64,000 bases of DNA from Acanthornis magna (Eukaryota; Chordata; Aves; Passeriformes; Acanthizidae), in the NCBI GenBank assembly GCA_036785705.1, contig JAWUZG010000173.1, forward strand, positions 4,139,001 through 4,203,000, given 5' to 3'. The notes beneath the pieces are model-generated. The model was not told the origin of the DNA and made no database searches. It worked only from the letters and a program-made list of their open reading frames with translations. Positions 10,701 through 21,281 of this stretch are shown here, piece after piece (position 1 is the first letter of the stretch; each line of letters opens with the position of its first letter). The position numbers and the translations under genes are program-made.

Positions 10701-13700
10701 AAGAGGAATGAAGCACAAGTAATCTCTTTCTCACCCTTTCCCTCTGTTTGGAGGACTGAACATTTAGAATTAAAATTGTCTTCTCAGAGTTTGACTGAGA
10801 AGGAATAATTTTGTTGGTTCTACCATGAAAATGAGCTTTTACCACTGCTTCAAATTCACAAAAGACAGAAATTATGGTACAATTCTGAGATAGTCTCTAT
10901 TAATAGGATCCCTTGGCTGACATTTTGGGCAAAAATGATTACAGTAAGAGTGAATATGATGTTGGCCATAGTTACAAGGCTCTAGATAAAGCTGGACTTA
11001 TTTTTTTCATTGAAATCAGTTGTTTGATCTCCTTGCAACATGGGCAAATGGACCCCTAACTATATTTTCAAAAGAAAAATTGATGCTCATGCTCTCCGAA
11101 TTCATCCTCCACGACTGCAAGGAGACATTAACGGTGATGTGGGAGTACATTCGAGACAAGATCCAGATCTAGACAAAGTTAAGAGCTCTGATAGCTTCCT
11201 TTTGTTCCACAAAATCATAATAATAGGAATTGCAACAGGAAAAAAAGCCGTTTTCAGGTTTTATTTTCAATCTCCGGTTCATAATCTTGCAGTTAATGGA
11301 AGGAAAAAGGAACAGTGGGAGCAGTGTTGAATCCTCCCTAAAACTAACCTGGGAGCCAGGGTTTGAAAACAGAGGACAGGGTGGCTCTTCTCCTGTGCTG
11401 AGGATTGCAAGGACTCACCACAGAAAAACTAAATGTTCCCTGACTCTCTGAAGCACGGATTGCAATGGAGGAAGCTTCCAGGACTGATAATGAAGAATTG
11501 TTCCTTTTAATGGTATTGGCTCAAATCTAAGGCTGTGATGCCAGCACTGTTGAGCTGCTTGTGCCAGCACTGAAGTGTTTTTGCCTGATCTCCCCAGAAA
11601 AGGGTTAAACAGTGAGCACAGGAGGATGTATTTGTGCCTAAAGACTGTGTTTCATCGGTGACTAAGAGCAGAAGCAGGGAGAGAAAATCTCAGTTCCTTT
11701 CCAATTTTGTGATAAAACTAATTTTATCCTTACACCTGCTAGTTCTCCCCCCTACCAGGTCTTCACTCCCTAGGCAGAGAGCTAGCAGTGCTCATAAATG
11801 CCTCTTAAAATAAAAATTTCTGTTCCATTAAACATATGAAAAATATGTTGCATTGAATACAGTTGGTTTGGGAAATCTGTTTTTATCCATTCTAACCAAT
11901 CATCCATACGAACTGCAGCTGCCACAAGTGGCATAGAATCTATTTTCTAACTCAAAGTTTAGGAACAGAGATTTTCTTCCAGAACAGGCAGGCTGGAGAT
12001 GTCCAGTGTGCTGCTCCTAGGTCATCAGCAGACAGAAGGTGAACTCAGAGCCTGCCTTGGTAAACCTCCCCTTCACTTCGAAATGGCTTTAGGTTGCCAA
12101 AACTGCAGGATCTGGCCAACCTTTTAGATTGCTGGTTACAAAGAATAACAGGAAACTTGGAAAGACAGCTGGAAGAAATCCCAGGACTGAAAGACCCTCT
12201 TAGTCTTGGAGATACCAAGCTGAGATGTCTTCAGCCAGGTCTCTGTGTCACGGATGGAAAACTGAAGTTTGGTGACTGAGTCTATAGCAGTGAGGCACAA
12301 CTTTTTGAGTTATTTTAATCTTGCTTTAAGCATACTTTTCCTTATGTGATCTTACCCAATGTTTTCAATATTTGGATAACTTTGGGAAAAAAGAGCTGTA
12401 ATGTTGGTTTTCTTTCAGACATGGAAATAATACCCAAACACAAAGCAACAATAACACAGCAAAGGCAGTGAAGTTGCCCATGTTTTTTTGGGGGGGTTGT
12501 TTTTTTCTTTTTTTTCCGAAGGAATATTCAGCTTGGTTCAATATTTGCGGAGTGCTTTGAAGACAAAAAGAGGGCTAGGTTTCTGTAACAGATGCGTGCT
12601 CTGCGCAAATCCAATGTGAAGCTCAGGTTCCTGGTAAATTACCAACTCTGGTTCTGGGCAGCATTTCTCTAATCCTTACAAACAGAGTGCAGCAGATTTG
12701 CTGTGTTTTGTCAGAACAGCAAGGATCAACAGAGAACTAGCTACAGTGCATGTTTCTCAAACAGTGAAGCTGAAGAGTGTCATGCAAACTATAATTTAAT
12801 ATTTTAAAATAACAATGAAATGAGAATGTCAGTGCAATCTTATCCCAGAGAGGTTATTGAAAATGCTTTCAGAGTGGATGTCCCTCTTGAGAAAACATTT
12901 CCATTCCAATGGAAATTTTAATCAGGATATTTCTAATGTAGAGGTTTTCCTGAGCTGCTGAAGACCCTTCCTGCCCCATTGACAGGAAAGGAATAAAAAA
13001 CCTTAGGAAGTTCAAATGTCATCCAGAGTCACCAGGGTCCTCTCAGATTAAAAAGGAAAGAGACTTATCCTTTAGTCTTTCTTCTTTTCAAGTAAGAAGT
13101 AATCATTTGAAATCTGTATGTTTTAAAATTCAGATGAAGAAATTTTCAGTTGCATGCCTGGTTGCCTTCCCAAGCAAGACAAGGTCTAAGCCATGAGTGC
13201 TTTCTCAGCACTTTGGTACTCTCCACTGGCACCTGAATTACTAAAATGACTCTTTCCTCAGTCACATGCTTGTGTGAAAGATATATCTGCAAATGTGTTT
13301 AGAACTGGGACTTGTTTGTCTTATTTTAGCTATGGATGCCATAAACAGAATCCTCTTTCTAAAAGACAGTTTTTAGAATTGCAAACTTAAGCACTTTTCT
13401 GTTCATAAATAAGAAATTTTGTAATTTGAGGTAGTCAGAGCTGACATACTGCTCTATCCACCATCACATGCTTTACCATGCGAAAATCGTGGGAAAAGAA
13501 TCAAAGGGAGTTAGCCACTAACAGCTTCAAAAAGAGGTGGTTGTACAAGCATCTTGTCTTTAGAAATACTTACTCAGCGCTATTATGGATGTTAAACTTT
13601 TTCAAAGTTTCAAAAAATTCTTAGAAAAGCTTCATTTTTCTACTAAGTGTTGGAAATGCCTGTCAGAGTTCAAGGACCATCTGGCTGACACTAGCCATAG

Positions 13701-13710
13701 GAATTAATTT
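7800..13710. other. Long non-coding stretch, no element recognised
   Basis: About 6 kb of ordinary AT-rich vertebrate sequence. I see short homopolymers (for example 9009-9020 T and 12485-12520, a mix of T and G runs). The longest open frames are about 97 codons (8493-8786 and 11040-11330, plus strand); they match no family I know and lack splice or promoter support. Confidence 0.6.
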
Positions 13711-13794
13711 TAGGTAGTCCTGTGAGGAGCAGGGAGCTGGACTTAATGCTCCTGATGGGTCCCTTCCAGCTTGAGATATTCTATGATTCTGTGT
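13711..13794 (+). mobile_element. CR1 3' terminus, very short
   Basis: TAGGTAGTCCTGTGAGGAGC, AGGGAGCTGGACTTAATG, GGGTCCCTTCCAGCTTGAGA and TATTCTATGATTCTGTG form the last ~85 bases of a CR1 copy, including two terminal octamer-like units. Heavy 5' truncation is normal for CR1. Confidence 0.9.
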
Positions 13795-14014
13795 GCAGCT
13801 TTAACAGGAAACGGCAGGAGGTGAGGGAGATACACTGAAGAAGTGTAACTGTGTGTTTGCTGTGTTTCTTTACATTTTCCAGGGCATCTTCAGCTATCCC
13901 ATATCACCCCATTATCCTAATCCACGATCCTCTGTCTTCTGATGCTGAGACACATGGAATTTTGGTCTGACACAGAACAGCTAGGTTTTATGCTCTTTTT
14001 ATCTGAAAGAGCAT

Positions 14015-14044
14015 ATATGGAAAGTCAAGATATGGAAAGTCAAG
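14015..14044 (+). repeat. Perfect 15-bp tandem duplication
   Basis: ATATGGAAAGTCAAG occurs twice head to tail (14015-14029 and 14030-14044) with no mismatch, indicating a recent slippage or duplication event. Confidence 0.95.
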
Positions 14045-14805
14045 AAATAAGATTTCTTATTCAGGGACATTGAGACAGGAGGGTCCAGAGAAATTTCAGA
14101 GGAAATAAAAAGTAATAATATATTCTTGTACAATAAATGCATTTATTTTTGTACCATCTTGGTGATCAACTCCTAGCCATTTCTTCTGCTGCCTTCTCCA
14201 GCCTTGGAGGGATGAGCTGATCTTTGCATCAAGCTTTTCACAGTGCGGTCCAGAGCAGCAGCAACAGTTGGAGTTTTTGAAAAAAACACATGCATGTTAT
14301 GAATGTCTCTTTAACTCCTATGCAGGGCAAAAAAAATTGTTTCTCCAAGCTCTCTGAACAGTTGCACAGAAGCCTGATCACCTCTGGAATTTTTTTCAGA
14401 GCCTGGCTTCCCCTGCCCTCTCCCTGCAGAGCCACACAGTTTTCTCCTTGGTGCTGGAGGTGCAGGAAATTTATGGTTTTAGCAGCAGCAGATTACAGCA
14501 TCACCTGCACCTGCTCTGTGCCCTTGGCTGATGTCTTGCAAGGCAGAAGCCAAGGCCATTGTTTCCCCACCTGCTCGAGGGAGAAGGGGAATAGTGGAGT
14601 GTAATATCTCCTTGCTCGCAGTAGCTCCTAACGTTGATTCAGGGCCTGGGTCACGGAAGGGTAAGGGATGGTAGCTCCTTCTCAGCATGAACCTCGGCAG
14701 GGATGTGGTGTAATCAAAGCCCAACTTGCTGAAAGCAACCACTCAATCCTGTTTTAAAAGGACAATCATTCAGCTGTCAGGGATTTAGTTGCATCCTTTT
14801 TTTGG

Positions 14806-15245
14806 AAAAAAAACCCCAAAACCCAACAAAAACAACAAAAAACAAGAACAAAAAACCAAACCAAACCAGACAAAAACCAACCAACCAACAACGACAACAA
14901 CAAAAACCTACAAACTGCTCCAAAACTATAAAACAAAACGAAACAAAACCCCACAAAAACAAACATACAAAAAACCCTAAAAACCCCAAAAAACAAAACA
15001 ACCCCCCCACAACCCCCCCAACCAATAAAACCCCAAAACTAAACTAACCAACCAACCAACTAAAAAAACCTGAAAAAAACCACAAAACCCAAAACAAACT
15101 ACAAATCAAAAAACCCTCAAAAAAGCAAAAAAACCCCACCAACCAAAAAAAGCCCCAAAACACACGCCCCAAGAAACCCCAACAAAACACCACAATAAAA
15201 CAAAGCCCCCCTCCCCATGCCCACCCAGAAACCCCCAAAACCCCA
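14806..15245 (+). repeat. 440-bp tract of almost only A and C
   Basis: The plus strand is built from AAAAC, AAACC, CCCCAAAA, CAACA and CCAA blocks, with only scattered G and T. The complement is G/T-rich with many short G runs. No fixed period is apparent. Open frames here (Lys/Thr/Asn/Pro forward, Phe/Val/Gly/Cys reverse) are composition artefacts. Shorter tracts of the same make-up lie at 43386-43417 and 47436-47531, and on the other strand at 52871-52961 and 63648-63700. Confidence 0.93.
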
Positions 15246-15529
15246 CAGCATTGAGTGATATCTATACCACTGGAGTTTTTAGGGAAGCTGAGACACAAAC
15301 ATTGACTTGTACTGAAAATGGCAGCCATCCAGTAGGCAGTCTTGGACCACCCTTTGCAATTCTTCACCCTAAACAGAGAAAAGCTGATAACTTGCTATGA
15401 AAAATGCAGCTTTTTCTCTTCTCTGCTAGAGGATTTTCCTCTCACAATATCTTGTCAAACATGCTTTCTGTTTCAGAAAAAGGGGTTAAAGTTTTCTGCT
15501 ATCCATTCAATCACAGAGCTTTATGAAAT

Positions 15530-15850
15530 AGGAGAATCACAGGAAGGAAAGATGGGAGAGATCTATTGGGTTATTTTGTGCATCCCTTTGCCAAGAGAGG
15601 ATTGCTCCCTGGAGTATATTCCAGAGTGCTTTGTCTAGTCCAGTTTTAAATGACTCAAGAAACTGAGCTTTCACCACTTCCCTTGGGAGACTATCCTGCA
15701 GTCTAATAGTCCTCACTGCTAGGAAAGGCTTTTTTCCCTAACTGTCAGCCTTTTCTTTCCTTAAATTCATCCCATTTGTCCTAGTTATAGTCTCTTTAAG
15801 TAGCCTAAAATTTCTTTTCATGCTTAAAGTTTAAATTCTTTCAATGCTAG
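15530..15850 (-). mobile_element. Old CR1 LINE fragment, reverse orientation
   Basis: The order of blocks (TCCAGTTTTAAATGACTCAA, CTTTCACCACTTCCCTTGGG, AGACTATCCTGCAGTCTAAT, AGTCCTCACTGCTAGGAAAG, TTTTTTCCCTAACTGTCAGC, TTAAATTCATCCCATTTGTC) follows the complement of an old CR1 3' region ('…accacctcccttgggcaacc…ttagtcctcactgttagg…tttttccta…'). Divergence is much greater than in the 4.8 kb copy. Confidence 0.8.
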
Positions 15851-18800
15851 ACCATAGGACCCGTGTTCCTTCCCTGTTTAGCTATGTTAAAAGTCCCTTA
15901 AAGCTAGAAAGACAATTGTGGAGATGGCAAAGAGCTGGCTTCTAATCTTCACACAGTAAAGAATCCTCACACTGTGCATGGTGTGACTTTCAGCAATTTC
16001 CCTAGACCATAATTTTATTCCAGTTGAAGTTAGCAGATTTTTCTCATTGATTTTAACTGTTGCAAGATGGTTCTAATTTTTACATGAAGATAAGGCACTA
16101 AATGAGCACAAAGTATTCCTAACAGAGATCCATCTTGGTCCTCAGTTTTCTTGTCTGGAAAATAACCCCAAAACCAAACAGAAAATCTGAGCAAAATTTT
16201 TATTTGCTCTTTTTCCTTTTTATTGTTAGAATTTTACTTTTCTGAAAGAGCTTGCAAAAAGAATTGAATGCAATGTCTTATAAAAGTCTATAAATGCTTT
16301 TTTAAGAACTTCAGAATTCACTGAGATCCTGAAAGAGACACTCATGTGGAAGGAGAAAGTATTATCCTTATTAACCTTTCCTCCTGAGGAAAGCTAGTGA
16401 AGAAAGAAGCCATGCAGGGAAAACTATTTTAAATATGCTTTAGGGTGGAATTCACACACCATGTAATTCCCTTTTAAGCTCAATATTGCTGGCCCTCTGC
16501 ACAGGGGTGAATATTGCCCCAAGGCCTCGGCAATCAGGTGATGTCACACTGGTTTAACCAGAGTCAGTTCTGAACCAGACACATCGAAACCTGAACAAAG
16601 CCTTATGTTGATATATGGGGACTTAACAGCCTCAAGTTACTTTAAACTGACTTTATGCACTCATTTAAACAGAAAATAAGGATGCCATGCAGCATTTTGC
16701 AGCACTTTTAATATAAGCCTTAAGTTACACGGCATGACTCGCCCCTACAGATGTTGTTTTAGTTGGCAATTCCATAAATAGGAAATATTTCTATTCATAT
16801 GAAAGCAAATGTCATATTTTGTTTTAATAAAAAGAAGTTTTATGAAAGATTTTATAACCAAACTCTTCACCTTCATCATCCTGAGCCTTCTTTTACAGCA
16901 TTTGGTTTTTTGCCTTTTCAAAAAAATGAGCAATGCATCTGATTTCAGGTTTACAGGAAGCTCTTGACTCTCATTTTGGTTACCCTGCGTATATCCAAAG
17001 TAATTTCACAGGCTTCAATCACAGATATGGAGATCAAAAAACATCCTTAGGTCATTTATTCCATAAATGAAACTACAGTTTTTCCCAGTTTTCTTTCAGT
17101 TTCATTTTCCATGGAGTAGTCAAGGATTTATTCAAAATCATGTGATCCCTAAAATAATCATTATTCCCTATATTATGGCTAGTATTATATCCCATGCACT
17201 TTCACTTACAGGCATGTCTGTCAAAGGGACCATTTTTCAGCCTCACAGTTCCCATGGCTCTGTCACTTTCTTACTTACAGAGGCCCAAAATGGAAACTAT
17301 TTTTCTTTTCATTATGAGCTGTCACTTTTTCATCTTGGCACTGCGATGATAGACTTCCATTCATCTTCTATATTACCTTTCCTGAAGCCTCTGACACAGA
17401 CTGACACAATGCAAAATGCAAGAAATCTCGGAGCATACATTGGCAATTTCTGGGAAAGGCACTTGCTTGTCTTGGTTTGTTGTTTTAAATATATATTGAA
17501 AATGCCAAGCCGCATGGTGCGTTGGAAATGTTAGCGGGAGATTCTCTGTTTATTATGATCATTACAAAGCAACGCTCTCACATCCTGAGCAAGAGCAGTC
17601 GGATTCAGCGTGGGATGCTGTTGACTTCACCTTTTCTAAGGGCAATGGGGAAAAAGTTTGCTGCAAATCAATGTTGGTGTAAGGAGATAAAAGCAAGCCT
17701 TCATGGAGCGCTGCACATTGCAACAACCAAGGCACTGCCACATGGTGAGTCCAGTGGAAACGCTGGGAAGTGCCTGCTTAGACCGCTGTGAAGTGACTGA
17801 ATCATTTTGAGAAGAGGGAATGATTTCAATCAACCTTAGAGCAGGAAAATCAGGCGCCCATTCACACGCAGTGAGGCCACGTGAAGCTGTCAGACAAACT
17901 TTGCCGGCAGCTCTCGTCACTGTGTTTTCTGCACAGCCGGGGTAGGAGGCAGCACAGGGATCCATAGTGGTGATGCTGTAAGGTACAAATTCCCTCCGCA
18001 TTGTTTGTGCATGGCAGCCGTGAAATCCATCCAAATGGAATGGAATCCAAACAGCTCTTACTCTCATACCCTCCAGTAAAGCTAATGTACGAGACACAGG
18101 AAGGGAGGGAGGTGTGGATGTGAATTTCTGCATCCCAGAGATCCTGAACTCTCATGGATTGAAAAACCATTTTGCTAGGAATCAGGATAATTTTTCTGTT
18201 TTTAGTTAAAGGGGACATATTAGCCATGCATAAAAAATCATCCAAGGCAGAATTGAAGTCAAACAACCATTTCCTGCCTATCACTATGAAGTGGGATCAA
18301 AGCATCAAGTTAGGTTCATAACACACAATCTATCGCACTAAACAAAGAATCATAAAAAATAAACTTGGAGGGGGTCTTGTGGAACTTGTGTGATCTGTAG
18401 ACCTCTGTGTATATTTGTGTGATGTTTCAGCAGTCCACACAAGTCAGTAAAGGCAGGATCTCCACAGCAGGGTACAAAACATCTCATAGCAGAGCTCTTC
18501 AGAGCCAATCCTAATCTACAGAGCATCACCCACCTCATCACACAGTTGTAGCTCTCTGGGTCTGTGTTGGACTACCACAGCTCAGAGATGGAACCAACGG
18601 TGACCTGGGAGGAGGAACATTCTGGGACCAGGCTGTACTGGTTTGATCTTTCTGCCCTATACAGTTCTGCTTTGTATCCTCAGATGGTGCCATGTGTTTT
18701 CCTGCTGTTCTCTAGGGGCCATAACACCTGGTCTCAGTTTCATACTGTAAAAAGACACACTGCAAGGGGCTGCAACAGTGTTTTAGATACATTAAATGTG

Positions 18801-19084
18801 AAATAAACCAGAAACACACAAACACAAGTAATCTTCGAGCTATACAGGAGCACAGATAGGGTGCAGAGAAGACCTACAAATCGTGTGGACATGGCATTTA
18901 CTGCAGAAGGACAGATGCCTTTGTTTAGTGTACATATAAATCATGCTGAAGCACTTGAACCAGAAGCCAGAGAGTACCCTGAGGTGCAAAACTTTTGCAA
19001 AGCAGATGAAGCCTATGAAAAGCCACATTGTTGGCTGGTCTAAGACTATTGAAAAGTAATAATATAACATATTTGTACCTCTTA
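15851..19084. other. Non-coding; holds the longest open frames of the window
   Basis: No element is firmly recognised. Open frames of 155 codons (17067-17534, plus) and 165 and 140 codons (17636-18133 and 17862-18284, minus) occur, but they lie on both strands, overlap each other and show no domain or signal peptide. 16448-16520 (GGCCCTCTGCACAGGGGTGA) may be an old amniote repeat scrap, and 18340-18400 a very decayed CR1 end. Both are weak. Confidence 0.45.
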
Positions 19085-19600
19085 AGACAAAATGTAGTTT
19101 CCCAAAAGATATTTATCTAAACCTTCTTCAAAATCTGCATTGGTGGAGGGTCCACAACTTTACTAAGTAATCAACAACAGTGCTCCAGTGTACCTTCTAA
19201 TCAGAAATCTAATCAAACTGAAACTTAAGCCCATTTTTTTCTAGTCCATTGATACAGAGAATGAAAATTGCCTTTACTTTTCTGGTACTTGGAGACTGTT
19301 ACCATGTTCCTCTCAGACATCTCCCTTTTTAAAATCTAACAGCTTTAGATATAATGATTTTTCTTCATAGGATGTGTTTTCTAGATCTCTAATCCTTCTT
19401 GTTGCTATTTCTTGGACTCAGTCTAATTATCTTACAGTTTTCTTGAATGCCATATTTCATTACTGGATGTAATAACAGTAGAGTAGAACAGTGGTTTTAT
19501 ATATCTTTCAAATTATATTGATGTCTAATAGTCTTTCATTTGCATGAATGCATAAGCCCATGATTCTGTTCATACTTTACAGTTTTAAGGTCTTGTAAGG
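19085..19600 (-). mobile_element. Ancient, longer CR1/L3-like LINE fragment, reverse orientation
   Basis: About 500 bases follow the complement of an old CR1-type 3' region: TTTATCTAAACCTTCTTCAA, GGTGGAGGGTCCACAACTTT, CAGTGCTCCAGTGTACC, AAACTTAAGCCCATTTTTTT, ACTGTTACCATGTTCCTCTC, TCTAGATCTCTAATCCTTCT, TGTTGCTATTTCTTGGACTC, and then a part corresponding to '…acacagtactccag…cagagtagagcggg…'. Coverage past the usual short 3' end and high divergence point to an insertion older than most copies here. Confidence 0.8.
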
Positions 19601-20789
19601 TTAAGAATACTAATGCATGAAAGGATGTTTTGCCCTTCAAAGACTCAAATTCTAAATTTACATTTGTTGAACATTCTGATTAATTGGGAAGGTTTGATGG
19701 GCTGGCAAACAAAGTTATACACACAAGTTCCTGCCTCTCACAATACCCTCCCAAAGCTAACAGGCTGGCACCTGTTATGTTTCATAATTTACATGATTTT
19801 ATTCAGAGTAGTTTGTGTTGATTGTTGATTATTCTGTATTAATTGTCACATAAAAAACCCCACATTTACATAGAATAGAGTTACAGACAGATAATTGCAC
19901 CTAGAAAGCAAAAAGTAAAAAATGTGGGTGCATAGATGACAAAGAATAGCAGCTACAACCAGAAATTTAATTGAATATTCTACACATGAATGAAGAAATG
20001 TAAGGTACCTCTCAAAAAGGACTAAAGAAATTTGATGACTTTTTTGATCTTGGAAAAAATTTAACTTTTGAAAGAGCTTGGTTTCACAGAAGACTTTGGA
20101 GAGAAACTTTGGATCCCTTGGAACAGAGCTGAGGAAAAAATTCATGAGTGGTTGGAATAATTTCAGAGAGTTCAATGAATCTCCGATGGGAGATCAGATT
20201 ACAGTAGAAATCAAAGACTGAAAAGTGAGACAAGAGTCCTAGAGCACTCTGACCTAAACTTAGAAAAAGCCAATAAAATTTATCGAGTTAAAGATTACAG
20301 GAAGACAAAAATTCAAGTTTTGGCAATAAGAAAATAACATAAACTGTTGCCAATACTTGAAATACACAGACAAAAGAGTGAGATATCTGCATAAGAGTCT
20401 GAAAAATGTGATGTGACTTTGTAAGAAGCATCATGAAGGACTGCAGAGACCAAAAATCATGTGAGTGCAGCCTTTTGGAAGTATTTGTTTTATTTATAAA
20501 GATCAAAAGTGTTTTGCCTAAGTTCTCAGGAAAAGACTGAAAATACCTGAAAGGAAGGCAGAGTTTTATGTTGTGCAAAGAGCTCTTGGGAATGTAGGGC
20601 TCTGAACAGAAAATGAACTCTTCTTGTTTATATGATTTTTAGGTTAATAGAGCTACTGAAGTAGTGACAAAGGATTTAATAAGAAAATTGGTCACATTGA
20701 GTATCAATAAGTAGAATTTATATTTTCTCTGGAGAATCATATTTTCTGGGGTGATGTTAAATTAAATAGATTTGAAAATTTAAAAGTAC

Positions 20790-20794
20790 TTCAG
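20790..20794 (+). repeat. Target-site duplication TTCAG, left copy
   Basis: TTCAG directly precedes the TGTCCTAGG start of the LTR and recurs exactly at 21277-21281 after its AAGACA end. Five-base duplications are usual for ERVL (class III) insertions. Confidence 0.85.
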
Positions 20795-21276
20795 TGTCCT
20801 AGGTTACATGGAAGGTGTAACCAAAAGTATGTATTCTATTACCATCTCCATAAGCTGTTAAAAACAGGTGGGGCAGTGCTCTTTATGTTCAGCATAAGTC
20901 AGCCCTGATAACACCATCAGGGGGGCTATCTCTGCTCATGGGCCATCAAGGGCTCCAGGAGTGACTCATAAGATTACATCAACCCATTGTGGGATGCCCC
21001 GCCCAAAGGGGTGGAACTGAACATTCCTACCTGAATGTAAGTTGAGACTCTGGAACACTGGACTACCTTTTCCACTGGATTCCCAGAGGAGAAGAGCTCA
21101 GGAGCCACCACTGGACCCCCAGAGACCGACGAGACCTTTCCACAGGATCACCATTTCAGCAAGACCACATCCATCACTCCAACGGGACTGCAGCTATCAT
21201 TTTTAACTGGACTGCTGGTACCACTCTAACAGAGTGGCAGGTTGTATTCTGACTTTGTTTTTTTCAAACCAAGACA
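20795..21276 (+). mobile_element. Solo LTR 1, avian ERVL type, 482 bp
   Basis: The element begins TGTCCTAGGTTACATGG and ends TTTCAAACCAAGACA, so it has TG...CA termini, and it is bounded by an exact TTCAG duplication. The body includes GATAACACCATCAGGGGG, CTCATGGGCCATCAAGGGC, an AP-1-like site and, near the 3' part, CAGGTTGTATTCTGACTTTG, all familiar from avian ERVL LTRs. After the TTTGTTTTTTT run the sequence jumps straight to the CAAACCAAGACA terminus. In related LTRs a polyadenylation region and a purine-rich block lie between, so I infer an internal deletion. No gag, pol or env sequence is next to it: a solo LTR left by recombination. Confidence 0.82.
20962..20968 (+). promoter_or_regulatory. 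AP-1-like motif in LTR 1
   Basis: TGACTCA is a perfect match to the AP-1/TRE consensus and lies in the probable U3 part of LTR 1. GCCCCGCCC at 20996-21004 nearby is GC-box-like. Activity is unknown; single short motifs occur often by chance. Confidence 0.3.
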
Positions 21277-21281
21277 TTCAG
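21277..21281 (+). repeat. Target-site duplication TTCAG, right copy
   Basis: Right-hand partner of 20790-20794, immediately after the CA end of LTR 1. Confidence 0.85.

Noticed and set aside
14766..15367. Reverse-strand hydrophobic, Phe/Val/Cys/Gly-rich frames resembling membrane proteins
   Set aside because: Composition artefact of the A/C tract read on the other strand.
16120..16170. MIR-like words CCTCAGTTTTCTTGTCTGGA and AAATAA
   Set aside because: Single short match without the neighbouring MIR segments.
16448..16520. Old amniote repeat scrap (GGCCCTCTGCACAGGGGTGA)
   Set aside because: Pattern felt familiar but I cannot name a family or define edges.
17636..18133. 165-codon minus-strand frame as a gene
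   Set aside because: No domain, no signal peptide, overlaps other frames on both strands, no splice or promoter support.
18340..18560. Possible CR1 end, reverse orientation
   Set aside because: Only a few words (AGAATCATAAAA, CTTGGAGGGGGTC) fit; too weak to call.
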